Shown here piece by piece: positions 17,247 through 26,634 of a stretch of DNA of 64,000 bases (position 1 is its first letter; every line of letters starts with the position of its first letter). The stretch spans positions 124,001 to 188,000 of the forward strand of contig NZ_FNZV01000004.1 of the NCBI RefSeq assembly GCF_900109555.1, given 5' to 3'. A model generated the notes under the pieces. The model saw only the letters and a program-made list of their open reading frames with translations, ran no database searches and was not told the origin of the DNA. The DNA is from Pacificibacter marinus. GTDB taxonomy: Bacteria; Pseudomonadota; Alphaproteobacteria; Rhodobacterales; Rhodobacteraceae. The position numbers and the translations under genes are program-made.

Positions 17247-18120
17247 TACCAGGTTCCTTTGGGGCCGGTTCAACATCCGGCTTTTCGCGATAGGTCGAGG
17301 GGCTAGTGCCTATGAACCGTTTGAACATGCGGCTGAAATAATAGGGATCCGAGTAGCCAAGTTCCGCAGCAACGGCTTTGACGGTCAAGCCCATACCCAG
17401 CCGACTGGCCGCAAATTCCATACGTTTCAATTCTCGGAATTTTGTCGGCGTCAAACCAATGCGGTCTTTGAAAGCGCGGCGAAAGTAGTCTTCGTTGTAG
17501 GGCAATTTCGCAAAAACTTCTTCGATTCCATCACCCACCGGATCAGCCGCGAGCCGCGAGGCTGCTAACATGATTTGGACTGATAGTTGGTCTTGGCTGT
17601 CTGGAACGTCTTGCGGGCTTTGCCATGATACAAAGGCAGTCTCCAAGTAAGCCAAAAGGATCAACATGAATTTATGGTGTTGAGACAATGTGGTTGTGCC
17701 AGACGGTGAATGGGTTCGATAGTGTTGCACGACTGGGCCGTTAAAAGTCCAATCGGGCAGGGTCACAGATCGGCGCAATTGCAACTGTTTGACCATGTCA
17801 CCGCGCCCGAAAAGCTCCAATGCAAAGTGTTGCGCTATACCAGTGTATCGGTCTGGTCCGCCGCTATGGGTACCGCGAAATCGTGTGTATGCAGGAACAA
17901 GTAAAGCTTGCCCTGGCGCAAGGGTGATCCGTTCATCATCTTCGCCCATCCGGTAATTGCCCTGGCCAGATAGGCACACAATCAAATCGTTTACTGGGTT
18001 CACCTTGTCGATTTTCCACGACCGCCCATGGTCCATTTTGATCGTCGGGCGGGCTAAGCGCAGGGTCATGGACCGCATCGGAATATGGCGGAGTGACGAA
18101 TGTACGTTTTTGTCTATCAT
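17236..18120 (-). CDS. AraC family regulator, probably of the oligogalacturonide genes
   Basis: A 294-residue protein with an N-terminal cupin-like sensor domain (about residues 35-150, including LAPGQALLVPAYTRFRGTHS) and a C-terminal AraC/XylS DNA-binding domain (about 185-282). The second helix-turn-helix is typical: VKAVAAELGYSDPYYFSRMF followed by KRFIGTSPSTYR. It is transcribed away from the GH4-ABC-GH28-GH105 operon with a 140-base gap, the usual layout of a local sugar-responsive regulator. The inducer is inferred to be a pectin-derived acid sugar. Confidence 0.88.
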   Translation of the reverse strand: MIDKNVHSSLRHIPMRSMTLRLARPTIKMDHGRSWKIDKVNPVNDLIVCLSGQGNYRMGEDDERITLAPGQALLVPAYTRFRGTHSGGPDRYTGIAQHFALELFGRGDMVKQLQLRRSVTLPDWTFNGPVVQHYRTHSPSGTTTLSQHHKFMLILLAYLETAFVSWQSPQDVPDSQDQLSVQIMLAASRLAADPVGDGIEEVFAKLPYNEDYFRRAFKDRIGLTPTKFRELKRMEFAASRLGMGLTVKAVAAELGYSDPYYFSRMFKRFIGTSPSTYREKPDVEPAPKEPGIAT

Positions 18121-18225
18121 TTTGTATGATTAGCACCATCCACTAACGGGGTCGAGATGGTGTATTTTGAAAGTATAAGGGAAATCGGTCAAAAATAAGC
18201 CGATCCTGCACATCTTGGGAGGGGT

Positions 18226-18251
18226 GAAAACGGGGCGCAGCCCCGGTTTTC
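18226..18251 (+). promoter_or_regulatory. Hairpin just before the GH4 start codon
   Basis: GAAAACGGGGC and GCCCCGGTTTTC form an 11-bp stem with one bulged C and a 3-base loop. It ends 9 bases before the ATG at 18261. A strong Shine-Dalgarno-like GGGAGGGG lies on its far side (18217-18224), too far from the ATG unless the hairpin folds. No nearer good ribosome binding site is visible. A role in translation control or attenuation is possible. Confidence 0.45.
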
Positions 18252-18260
18252 GGCAAATTC

Positions 18261-19658
18261 ATGCACGATTTCGATGACACGCGGCCTGTGACGATTGCCT
18301 ACCTTGGTGGTGGGTCCTTGAATTGGGCGATGAAACTGATGGCGGACCTTGCGTTTGATACCCGGTTGGCCGCGACTGTCCGGCTTTTCGACATTGACCG
18401 TAGCGCAGCGCGACGCAATGCGGATATCGGTTCACGCTACGCGGATGTGTCCCGCGGTGTACCCGCAACATTCGAGGTAAGTGAAACCTTAGGGGATGCA
18501 CTGCAAGATGCTGATATCGTTTTGATTTCTATTCTTCCTGGCAGCTTCGAAGATATGGCCTATGATGTCAATATTCCCGCTTCTTTCGGAGTCCCGCAGG
18601 CCGTCGGGGATACCGTCGGGCCAGGTGGTTTCATTCGCGCGTTGCGATCTATTCCCATGATGGCCGAGTTTGCGAAAGCCATAAAAGAAGTCGCACCAGA
18701 CGCATACGTCTGCAACCTGACAAACCCGATGAGCGCACTGACCGGCGCCCTGTTTTCGGTTTTCCCTGAGATCAAGGCGTGGGGCGAATGCCACGAGGTT
18801 ACGAAAATGCGCAAACAGGTTGCTTGGATTGCCAACCAAGAGTGCGGTGACGACAACACCCATTCGTTCAGAGATGTCAGCGTGAATGTGTTGGGGATCA
18901 ATCACTTCACTTTTGTTGATCGGATCACCCTAGACGGGCGGAATATGATGCCGGCCTACCAGACCTTTGCCGCGGCGCATCGCACCAAAGGTTGGGGGCA
19001 ATCCGAAGCCAACGAAAGTGACGAACATCGGCAGTACTTTGGCACGCGAAACCTTGTGGCCTTTGATCTTTTGTCGCGTTTTGGAATTCCAGCTGCCGCA
19101 GGGGATCGGCATTTGGCTGAGTTCTTTCCCGTAGCCGAATATCTTAGTGATCCGGCGGCATGGGGTTTTGCTTTGACCCCTGTGGAATTTCGCCAGCGTG
19201 ATCGTGCTGAAAAACAAGCCCGAGCCGAGAAGACGCGCACGGGTGATTTCCCTGTGACCGCTAGGCGGTCAGATGAGGCGATGATTGATCAAATCGTTGC
19301 CTTGATGGGCGGTGGTGAGTTCACGAGCAATGCTAATCTGCCCAACCGCGGTCAGTTGGATGGCGTGCCGCTTGGGGCGATTGTGGAAACCAATGCCACG
19401 TTCAATCAAGCCGGAATTGTGCCGCAACCTGCCGGACAACTGCCCGATGGGTTGGAGGTGATCGTCAACGGACACGCCAACAGGCAATCACAAATGGTAA
19501 AGGCTGTGCTGCATGGAGATCGAGATGCGATTTTCCCGCTTTTCCGCGCAGACCCGCTGCTGGCTGCGATAAAAGATGGAGACGCACGAGAAATTTTCGA
19601 CCGAATGGTCGCCGCGACCGCTAGTCTGATCCCAGAAACTTTGAGAGGGACAGTCTAA
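18261..19658 (+). CDS. GH4 family glycosidase, probably alpha-galacturonidase
   Basis: A 465-residue NAD- and metal-dependent family 4 glycoside hydrolase. The N-terminal Rossmann segment reads IAYLGGGSLNWAMKLMADLA, followed by the acidic strand RLFDID. NLTNPMSALTG and GECHEV (around residue 174) are GH4 active-site segments, and GINHF follows. As I recall, the CHEV form marks the alpha-galacturonidase subgroup (LplD type), which fits the pectin setting. The substrate would be short galacturonides in the cytoplasm. The stop overlaps the start of the first permease gene (TAATG), so the genes form one operon. Confidence 0.82.
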   Translation: MHDFDDTRPVTIAYLGGGSLNWAMKLMADLAFDTRLAATVRLFDIDRSAARRNADIGSRYADVSRGVPATFEVSETLGDALQDADIVLISILPGSFEDMAYDVNIPASFGVPQAVGDTVGPGGFIRALRSIPMMAEFAKAIKEVAPDAYVCNLTNPMSALTGALFSVFPEIKAWGECHEVTKMRKQVAWIANQECGDDNTHSFRDVSVNVLGINHFTFVDRITLDGRNMMPAYQTFAAAHRTKGWGQSEANESDEHRQYFGTRNLVAFDLLSRFGIPAAAGDRHLAEFFPVAEYLSDPAAWGFALTPVEFRQRDRAEKQARAEKTRTGDFPVTARRSDEAMIDQIVALMGGGEFTSNANLPNRGQLDGVPLGAIVETNATFNQAGIVPQPAGQLPDGLEVIVNGHANRQSQMVKAVLHGDRDAIFPLFRADPLLAAIKDGDAREIFDRMVAATASLIPETLRGTV

Positions 19659-20542
19659 TGGGCGGTGATAGTAAATTTCTTGGTCTTTGGTATGTGGCAC
19701 CATACGCAGTTGGATTGCTGTTGTTTACAGCTTTCCCGTTTGTCGCATCATTCTATCTCAGCTTTACGGACTACAATTTGCTGAGCTCACCGGAATGGGT
19801 GGGAACGGACAACTACGAAAAGCTGTTTACGCGGGATCGTACGTTCAACAAATCACTGTCTGTGACCCTGACATATGTCTTTATGACCGTGCCGATCAAA
19901 CTGACCTTTGCGTTGTTTATTGCGGTGGTGCTGAATGACAAGCTGCGTGGGATCAACTTGTTTCGAACCGCATATTATGTGCCGTCAATCCTTGGCGGAT
20001 CGATCGCGATCGCGGTTTTGTGGCGCTATATATTTGCGCAAGCTGGGCTGATTAACATGATCATCACCGCTTTTGGCGGAGAGCCAGTCAACTGGTTTGG
20101 TGACCCTGACAATGCGCTTGTGACCATCACGATCTTGCGGTGTTGGCAGTTCGGTTCTGCAATGGTGATCTTTCTTGCGGCGCTGCAATCCATGGACAAA
20201 TCGCTCTATGAGGCGGCGTCGATTGATGGCGCGCGAAACTGGCATATTTTCCGCTATATCACCCTGCCGCTGATCACGCCTGTGATCTTCTTTAACCTGA
20301 TCATGCAAACGGTTCAGGCATTTCAGGAGTTCAACGGCCCCTACATCATCACCGAGGGTGGACCGCTGAAGAATACCTATCTTTTGCCACTCTACATTTA
20401 TGACGAAGCCTTCAAGAATTTTGACATGGGGTATGCCTCTGCCATCGCGTGGGTGTTGTTCACCATCATCATGGTGCTCACTTTGATCGCCTTCTGGTCA
20501 TCGAAAAAGTGGGTCTACTATGCTGGCGACAAGAGGGATTGA
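19658..20542 (+). CDS. Sugar ABC transporter permease, MalF/TogM type
   Basis: A 294-residue inner membrane permease with six expected spans (YVAPYAVGLLLFTAFPFVAS at the N-terminus). The EAA loop that docks the ATPase is EAASIDGARNWHIFRYITLP near residue 186. It pairs with the second permease at 20547. By operon context it imports oligogalacturonides or related acid oligosaccharides, as the TogMNAB system does in Dickeya; this substrate is inferred. Confidence 0.9.
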   Translation: MGGDSKFLGLWYVAPYAVGLLLFTAFPFVASFYLSFTDYNLLSSPEWVGTDNYEKLFTRDRTFNKSLSVTLTYVFMTVPIKLTFALFIAVVLNDKLRGINLFRTAYYVPSILGGSIAIAVLWRYIFAQAGLINMIITAFGGEPVNWFGDPDNALVTITILRCWQFGSAMVIFLAALQSMDKSLYEAASIDGARNWHIFRYITLPLITPVIFFNLIMQTVQAFQEFNGPYIITEGGPLKNTYLLPLYIYDEAFKNFDMGYASAIAWVLFTIIMVLTLIAFWSSKKWVYYAGDKRD

Positions 20543-20546
20543 ACCG

Positions 20547-21452
20547 ATGAGTGATCTTATTCAACCCTTGTCCGAAAGCACCGAACCGCCAACAGCGCTT
20601 CAGATCAAACTGCAACGCCGATCCCGTTGGAACGCGGTGTTGCGGTATACGCTGCTGACCGTTGTCGGATTTGTCATGATTTATCCATTGCTCTGGCTGG
20701 TCGGCGCGTCTTTCAAATCAAACGCCGAGATGTTCTCAAGCGCTTGGTTCTGGCCAAAAGACGCAACCGTTCAGGGGTATATTGATGGGTGGAAAACATC
20801 GACGCCCTACACTTTTGCGACGTTCTTTTTCAACTCGATGCAGATCGTCATTCCCAAGGTCATCGGCACAGCCATTTCGTGCACGTTGGTCGCCTACGGT
20901 TTTGCGCGGTTCGAGTTTCCCGGAAAGAAAATCCTGTTTGCGATTCTGATTGCGACGCTGCTTCTCCCGGACGTTGTAACACGGATTCCGCAGTATCTTT
21001 TGTTCCGCGAACTGGGGTGGCTTGATACCTACCTGCCACTCATCGCACCGGCCTGGCTCGCGGGGGATGCGTTTTTTGTCTTCATGATGATCCAGTTTCT
21101 TCGGGCGATCCCAAGGGAAATGGAAGAAGCCGCTCGGGTGGATGGGGCAAACACAGCCCAGACGCTGATCTTTATCGTTGTGCCGATTTTGATGCCGGCG
21201 CTGGTCTCTGTTTGCCTGTTCCAATTCATGTGGACGATGAACGATTTCCTCGGGCCGCTGATCTATATTTCCACGGTTGAAAAATACCCTGTCAGCCTTG
21301 CACTGAAGTTGTCGATTGATGCCACCGAAGCCTTCAACTGGAATTCCATCCTTGCGATGACCGTCTTGGCGCTAACGCCATCACTTGTCGTGTTCTTCAT
21401 CGCTCAAAAGTCCTTCATCGAAGGCATATCTACCGGAGGCGTGAAAGGTTAA
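20547..21452 (+). CDS. Sugar ABC transporter permease, MalG/TogN type
   Basis: A 301-residue permease. The ATG at 20547 is preferred over an in-frame ATG 27 bases upstream because AGAGGGA lies 8-14 bases before it. About six membrane spans are seen (YTLLTVVGFVMIYPLLWLVG first), with the EAA loop EEAARVDGANTAQTLIFIVV near residue 192 and the conserved WTMNDFLGPLIY stretch after it. The stop overlaps the ATPase start by one base. It forms the second half of the membrane channel. Confidence 0.9.
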   Translation: MSDLIQPLSESTEPPTALQIKLQRRSRWNAVLRYTLLTVVGFVMIYPLLWLVGASFKSNAEMFSSAWFWPKDATVQGYIDGWKTSTPYTFATFFFNSMQIVIPKVIGTAISCTLVAYGFARFEFPGKKILFAILIATLLLPDVVTRIPQYLLFRELGWLDTYLPLIAPAWLAGDAFFVFMMIQFLRAIPREMEEAARVDGANTAQTLIFIVVPILMPALVSVCLFQFMWTMNDFLGPLIYISTVEKYPVSLALKLSIDATEAFNWNSILAMTVLALTPSLVVFFIAQKSFIEGISTGGVKG

Positions 21453-22570
21453 TGGCTGAACTACAACTCAGATCTGTCGAAAAGTCATATGGCAATGGTT
21501 TCAAGGCGGTGCATGGCATTGACCTGCATGTGAAAGAAGGTGAATTCATGGTGCTGGTCGGGCCTTCAGGCTGTGCCAAATCCACGACGCTGCGCATGAT
21601 TGCGGGCCTTGAGACAATCACCGGCGGCGAAGTCCTTATCGGAGATAGGGTCGTCAATGATCTGGTGCCGGGAAAGCGTGGCATTGCCATGGTGTTCCAG
21701 AACTACGCGCTTTATCCGCACATGCAGGTGCGTCGCAATCTATCGTTTGGACTGCGTCTGAAACGGCAACCAAAAGAGCAGATTGAAAGCGCCACACAGG
21801 ACGTGTCCGGCGTTTTGGAAATCGAAGAGCTTCTGGATCGTCTGCCCAAACAGCTTTCAGGGGGGCAGGCGCAGCGCGTGGCTTTGGGTCGTGCGTTGAT
21901 CAAGCAGCCAGAAGTGTTCCTGTTTGACGAACCTCTGTCCAATCTGGACGCGAAATTGCGGGCCTCTATGCGCGTTCGGATCACTGACCTGCATAAGCGC
22001 CTTCGCGACGAAGCGCGCCCGGCGACGGTGGTCTATGTGACCCACGATCAGGTTGAGGCCATGACCATGGGCGACCGGATTTGCGTGATGAAAGACGGGC
22101 ATATCATGCAGGTGGCCGATCCGACCACACTATATGATCGCCCCGCCAACGCATTCGTCGCGGGCTTTATCGGCATGCCAGAGATGAATTTGGTTCCAGC
22201 GGCTTTGGCGGGCGGTAAGGGCGGGCAATCGCTGACCTTGGATGGTCAGTCGATTAGCGTTGGCAAAGACCTTGAGGCGCGGTTGGAAAGCAGCGGGGGG
22301 CGCGTGACTATGGGCATCCGCCCGCAGCACCTCGAGATCGTTGCGGCGGATGCCGATGATGCATTGACCGGAAAAATCGTGAACCTCGAATTCATGGGGC
22401 ATGAGGTCAACCTGCATGCGGACGTTGGCGGCGAAACATTCGTCTGCGTCGTTCCATCAGATCAATTCGACAAGAACTTGCAACGTGGGGATCGCGTTGG
22501 CCTTCGTCCGCGCACTTCGAAGATGCATGTTTTTGACATCCACACGGGCGCCAATATCTCGCTCGCGTGA
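21452..22570 (+). CDS. Sugar ABC transporter ATP-binding protein, MalK/UgpC/TogA type
   Basis: A 372-residue ATPase. Walker A is VGPSGCAKSTTLRM near residue 35 (Ala replaces the more usual Gly before Lys). The signature LSGGQAQRVALGRALI is near 134, Walker B FLFDEPLSNLDAKLRASM near 156, and the switch His is in YVTHDQVEAMTMGDR. Residues from about 240 form the OB-like regulatory TOBE domain (MGIRPQHLEIV). One such ATPase serves the two permeases as a homodimer. All operon neighbours overlap or nearly touch. Confidence 0.92.
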   Translation: MAELQLRSVEKSYGNGFKAVHGIDLHVKEGEFMVLVGPSGCAKSTTLRMIAGLETITGGEVLIGDRVVNDLVPGKRGIAMVFQNYALYPHMQVRRNLSFGLRLKRQPKEQIESATQDVSGVLEIEELLDRLPKQLSGGQAQRVALGRALIKQPEVFLFDEPLSNLDAKLRASMRVRITDLHKRLRDEARPATVVYVTHDQVEAMTMGDRICVMKDGHIMQVADPTTLYDRPANAFVAGFIGMPEMNLVPAALAGGKGGQSLTLDGQSISVGKDLEARLESSGGRVTMGIRPQHLEIVAADADDALTGKIVNLEFMGHEVNLHADVGGETFVCVVPSDQFDKNLQRGDRVGLRPRTSKMHVFDIHTGANISLA

Positions 22571-22602
22571 CCCAAGTCCAAGTTTCAAAAGGGAGGAATA
22601 CA

Positions 22603-23862
22603 ATGAAACTTACTACCCTAAGCCTTGCACTATGCACGACGGCGATGGCCACAGCAGCCGTGGCAGAAGACTTACGAATGAGCTGGTGGGGTGGCGATAG
22701 CCGTCACGCGGCAACACAGGCAGCCTTGGAGGTTTGCGGCGCCAAGTATGGTCACACAATCAGCCCTGAATTCACGGGTTGGGGCGGCCATTTTGAGAAG
22801 CTGACGACGCAGATTGCCGGTGGTACCGAGGCTGACCTGATGCAGGTCAATTGGCCGTGGCTATCGTTCTACTCCGCTGACGGCACCGGACTTGCGGATC
22901 TCAACAACCATGCAGACACAATCGACCTGTCCAACTGGGATGCAGCGCAAGTCGAAGCAGGGTCCATGAATGGCGCGCTGAACGGCTTGCCGATTTCCAC
23001 TACGGGCCGTCTGTTTGTATTCAACACGACAACCTATGCGGCGGCGGGTCTTGATCTGCCACAAACATGGGATGACCTTATCGCGGCCGGACCGGTCTTT
23101 GCGGAAAAACTGGGTGAAGGGTATTACCCGTTTGAGGCCGGCGGTCTTGATGCGGCTCTGTTGATGACCCTCTACGGTACACAGGCGACCGGCAAAGCGC
23201 TGATTGATCCAGACACCAATGAGATCGCTTGGACCCAAGATGATTTGGTCAACGCGATCAACTTCTACCAGACTTTGGTCGACAACAACGTCATCGAAAG
23301 CTGGAGAGATCGCGCAGCCGATGGCAACGTGCCACTGCACGAGAATCCTGAATGGTCCAACGGCCAGATCGCGGGAACCTACCAGTGGGATTCCACATAC
23401 TTCAAAATTTCTGACCCGCTCGCAGATGGTCAGGAAGTTGAGTATGTCGACCTCTTGACTCAAGACGGTCAGCGGACCACGGGTATTTACCGTAAGGCGT
23501 CCATGGTGTTCTCAATTTCCGCAAACTCCGAGAAGCAAGAAGCGGCAGCGGAAGTCTTAAACTGCTTGCTGAATGAACCCGAGGGCGTTGCCGCAATGGG
23601 CACAGCTCGTGGCATTCCAGCGTCAGCAACCGCGCGTGAGCAATTGCTGTCCGCCGACGCGATCCAAGACGTCCAGATCGAAGCTCAGGCCAAGGTCATC
23701 AACGCCGAAGGTCCAGCGATCCATCCAATGATGGAATTCCCGTCTGTGCGATCTGCTATGGTGGATAACCTTGAAATGTTTGCTTACGGAGAAATCGACG
23801 CTGAAACTGCAGCAGAAGAGATGATCTTCGCGATCCAAGAAGCGCTAGAAGACATCAAGTAA
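22603..23862 (+). CDS. Sugar ABC transporter substrate-binding protein, TogB-like
   Basis: A 419-residue periplasmic binding protein of family 1 (sugar type). The ATG at 22603 follows a perfect GGGAGGA site (22591-22597). The signal peptide is KLTTLSLALCTTAMATAAVA, with cleavage expected before EDLRMSWWGGDSRH. Typical features include GWGGHFEKLTTQIAGG and LMQVNWPWLSFYSADG, the ligand-facing hinge regions. Tryptophan-rich, basic-residue-containing loops would fit acid oligosaccharides, but the ligand is inferred from the operon. A hairpin follows the gene before GH28. Confidence 0.9.
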   Translation: MKLTTLSLALCTTAMATAAVAEDLRMSWWGGDSRHAATQAALEVCGAKYGHTISPEFTGWGGHFEKLTTQIAGGTEADLMQVNWPWLSFYSADGTGLADLNNHADTIDLSNWDAAQVEAGSMNGALNGLPISTTGRLFVFNTTTYAAAGLDLPQTWDDLIAAGPVFAEKLGEGYYPFEAGGLDAALLMTLYGTQATGKALIDPDTNEIAWTQDDLVNAINFYQTLVDNNVIESWRDRAADGNVPLHENPEWSNGQIAGTYQWDSTYFKISDPLADGQEVEYVDLLTQDGQRTTGIYRKASMVFSISANSEKQEAAAEVLNCLLNEPEGVAAMGTARGIPASATAREQLLSADAIQDVQIEAQAKVINAEGPAIHPMMEFPSVRSAMVDNLEMFAYGEIDAETAAEEMIFAIQEALEDIK

Positions 23863-23872
23863 CTGAAGAGTT

Positions 23873-23897
23873 GGGGCCGCACGTTTACTGTGGCCCC
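23873..23897 (+). terminator. Intercistronic hairpin behind the binding protein gene
   Basis: GGGGCCGCA (23873-23881) pairs with TGTGGCCCC (23889-23897) with one mismatch; no strong T run follows. Such hairpins after binding protein genes often stabilise the upstream mRNA or end part of the transcripts, giving more binding protein than the genes behind. Confidence 0.5.
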
Positions 23898-23921
23898 ATT
23901 ACCTTAGTTTTGGAAATACTT

Positions 23922-25436
23922 ATGCCCTCCTCACTTCGCCTTTTATGTGTGACGTCCCAAACGGCCGCGGTTTTGATCGCGCCAATGGGTGCCTATTTCA
24001 CGCTGACAACCGCGATTGATTGGACGTTGCGTTTGCGTGGCGGAGATCAAGTAGCAAGCGGAACAACACAAACCGTGTCGTTGTTCTTGGATGGACTTGA
24101 ACCGTCGCAATCCTATGTTCTGAGCACACCGATCGGCCAGATTGATATTCTTACGGCTGACTGCGCCGGTTTGGTGGATGCTTGTGATTATGGGGTCTCG
24201 CCTGATAGCTCCAACAACGCGGTAGCCTTAGCGAAAGCTATTTCCGCCGTGCCCAAAGGAGGCACCCTGCGCCTGCCCGCAGGCCGTTTTTTGACGGGGC
24301 CGGTTTTTCTAAACTCCGAAATGACACTTCTGCTGGATGAAGGCGCAGAACTTGCAGCGATTGCAAATCGTGAAGGTTGGCCGCAATTGCTCGAACACGA
24401 TGACACAGGCCGAGTGATCGCCACTTGGGAAGGCCTGCCAGAACGGTGCTATGCGTCGCTGGTTACCGCAATTGATTGCCACGAACTTGCGATAACGGGG
24501 CGGGGGATCATTGATGGCGGCGGAGATCGTGGCGATTGGTGGAGCTGGCCGAAAGAAACCCGTGATGGTGCCCGCAGGCCAAGAACAGTGCAAATCGTCC
24601 ATTCCGACGGTGTAACGTTGAGCGGAGTCACGGTACGCAATTCACCGTCTTGGACTGTGCACCCTTATTGCTGTCGCGATTTCACGGCAGCCTCGATCAA
24701 AATAGAAAACCCTTCGGACAGCCCGAACACCGACGGGCTGAACCCCGAAAGCTGCGAAGGGGTGAAAATTGTCGGTGTTGCCTTTTCTGTCGGGGATGAC
24801 TGCATCGCCATCAAGGCGGGCAAACGGTCCGCTGGACAGGATGCGCATCTAAAGGCTTGCCGCGACATCGCAATTTCTCATTGCTTAATGGAACGCGGAC
24901 ACGGCGCTGTTGTGCTTGGCTCGGAAATGTCGGGCGATATTCGCGACGTCACAGTAGAGAACTGCGAGTTTAACAAGACAGACCGTGGCGTGCGCCTGAA
25001 AACCCGACGTGGGCGTGGCGGGGTTATTGGCGGCTTGCGTGTTCGCGAAGTTGCAATGCACGGCGTTGCTACTCCTTTCGCGGCTAATGCGTTCTATTTT
25101 TGCGATCCCGATGGCAAGGATGATTGGGTGCAGTCGCGAGCGCTGGCACCGGTTGATATCACCACGCCACAGATCACCGACATCGAGATAATCAACGTAA
25201 CCGCAGACGGCGTGGCACTGGCCGCAGTCGCCTTGCTGGGTTTGCCAGAAGCGCCAATCACAGATGTCAGCATACAGAACTTCGTGGTGTCTTATGACGC
25301 GGGCGCGATTGCTGACGTCCCCCTTATGACCTGCGGTATGAATCCTGTCCGGCATGCGGGTGTCATCGCTGATTTTGCAGAGGTCAACGGAGTCATCACT
25401 GTTTTAGCCGAAAAGAAAGAAACACAATTATGTTGA
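23922..25436 (+). CDS. GH28 polygalacturonase, probably exo-acting and intracellular
   Basis: A 504-residue family 28 glycoside hydrolase from the ATG at 23922. An in-frame TTG lies further upstream at 23871, but inside the hairpin. The four GH28 active-site motifs are present in order: NTDG in SPNTDGLNPES, DD in VGDDCIAIKAG, GHG in RGHGAVVLGSE, and RLK in GVRLKTRRGRGG. They act as the general acid/base and substrate-binding set of the right-handed beta-helix. An N-terminal fibronectin-like segment precedes the helix, as in exo-polygalacturonases (PehX type). There is no clear signal peptide, so the enzyme probably cuts imported galacturonides in the cytoplasm. Its end overlaps the GH105 start by 7 bases. 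Confidence 0.88.
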   Translation: MPSSLRLLCVTSQTAAVLIAPMGAYFTLTTAIDWTLRLRGGDQVASGTTQTVSLFLDGLEPSQSYVLSTPIGQIDILTADCAGLVDACDYGVSPDSSNNAVALAKAISAVPKGGTLRLPAGRFLTGPVFLNSEMTLLLDEGAELAAIANREGWPQLLEHDDTGRVIATWEGLPERCYASLVTAIDCHELAITGRGIIDGGGDRGDWWSWPKETRDGARRPRTVQIVHSDGVTLSGVTVRNSPSWTVHPYCCRDFTAASIKIENPSDSPNTDGLNPESCEGVKIVGVAFSVGDDCIAIKAGKRSAGQDAHLKACRDIAISHCLMERGHGAVVLGSEMSGDIRDVTVENCEFNKTDRGVRLKTRRGRGGVIGGLRVREVAMHGVATPFAANAFYFCDPDGKDDWVQSRALAPVDITTPQITDIEIINVTADGVALAAVALLGLPEAPITDVSIQNFVVSYDAGAIADVPLMTCGMNPVRHAGVIADFAEVNGVITVLAEKKETQLC

Positions 25437-26527
25437 TGGACTACTTCGATAGCTATGTGACGAACCACAAACCCTATAAAGGCGGGGCATGGTGTTATGA
25501 AGATGGGTTGATTTATCGCGGGTGTGAACGTCTTTACTATAGCACCGGAGAAAACCGTTGGTTGGAGCATGTTCAACGGTTGATCGCGCCGCAGATTTTG
25601 GAGGGTCCCGCACTACTGGATTATGATGCGAATGATTACAACATCGACGATATCATGGCCGGCCGCGCGCTTTTGTTCTTGTACCGTGTGACTGGGGATC
25701 CGGCCTATATGGACACAGCGGCTCTACTGATCCGCCAGTTAGAAACGCAGCCACGCACAAAATCCAACGTCTATTGGCACAAGAACCGTTATCCTTGGCA
25801 GATTTGGTTGGATGGACTCTACATGGGCCCTCCGTTCCAGATCGAATATGGTTTGCTTACCGGAAACGACGCCTTAGTTGAGGATGCATTGATGCAAGTC
25901 TCTGTGGCGTTGGACAAAACATTTGATCCCGCAACAAAACTATATGCCCACGCTTATGATGAGGCGCGCAAACAGAGTTGGTCACATGATGAAACCGGTC
26001 ACACACAGGCGCATTGGTCGCGTGCAGTGGGCTGGTTGGCCATGGCGCTTGTCGATATCGCAGAGCTAGTAGGCCCTGACCGTTTCGCGCAACTCAAAGA
26101 CCGCGCAGATGCGCTGTTTGATGAAATCCTACGGTGGCGTCAGCCGGATGGGATGTGGCTACAGGTCATGGATCAACCGGGCTTGAACGGGAATTGGACG
26201 GAAAGTTCCGCCTCGGCGATGTTCTGCTACTCTCTTATTCAAGGCGAAGCGCTGGGCTTTTGGGGTGGCTCTTCGGAGGGTCTATTGTCTGATTTGATTG
26301 ACCGCTCGGTTGTCGAAACCAACAACGGTGGTCGCGAGATGGCACAGATGTGCCATGTGGCTGGGCTTGGCATGTATAAAGGCAGGTTTAGGGATGGGAC
26401 GGCGGAATACTATATCTCGGAAGATATTGTGTCCGATGATCCAAAGGGTGTTGGTCCATTGATGATGGCTGCGGCGGCACGCATGGCCAAGGAAAACATG
26501 GCAGCAGTGGCAATTGCAGGGCAGTGA
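25430..26527 (+). CDS. GH105 unsaturated rhamnogalacturonyl/galacturonyl hydrolase
   Basis: A 365-residue (alpha/alpha)6-barrel enzyme of GH105, the YteR/YesR family, which removes unsaturated galacturonate residues left by pectin lyases. Recognisable segments are NVYWHKNRYPWQIWLDGLYM near residue 116, AHAYDEARKQSWSH near 175, HWSRAVGWLAMALVD near 197 and ESSASAMFCYSLIQG near 263. There is no signal peptide, so action is cytoplasmic. It is the last gene of the operon. Its presence implies that imported oligomers include lyase products, although no lyase gene is present in this window. Confidence 0.87.
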   Translation: MLMDYFDSYVTNHKPYKGGAWCYEDGLIYRGCERLYYSTGENRWLEHVQRLIAPQILEGPALLDYDANDYNIDDIMAGRALLFLYRVTGDPAYMDTAALLIRQLETQPRTKSNVYWHKNRYPWQIWLDGLYMGPPFQIEYGLLTGNDALVEDALMQVSVALDKTFDPATKLYAHAYDEARKQSWSHDETGHTQAHWSRAVGWLAMALVDIAELVGPDRFAQLKDRADALFDEILRWRQPDGMWLQVMDQPGLNGNWTESSASAMFCYSLIQGEALGFWGGSSEGLLSDLIDRSVVETNNGGREMAQMCHVAGLGMYKGRFRDGTAEYYISEDIVSDDPKGVGPLMMAAAARMAKENMAAVAIAGQ

Positions 26528-26634
26528 CGCCAGACCGCTTTTATCGGTGGGTCGCATAATTCAAGCCTGAATCGCCGAAGCTGCACTGCACAGCCGCGTG
26601 AAAGATTTCGTGCCGCCAGTCTTTGAAGGCATGG

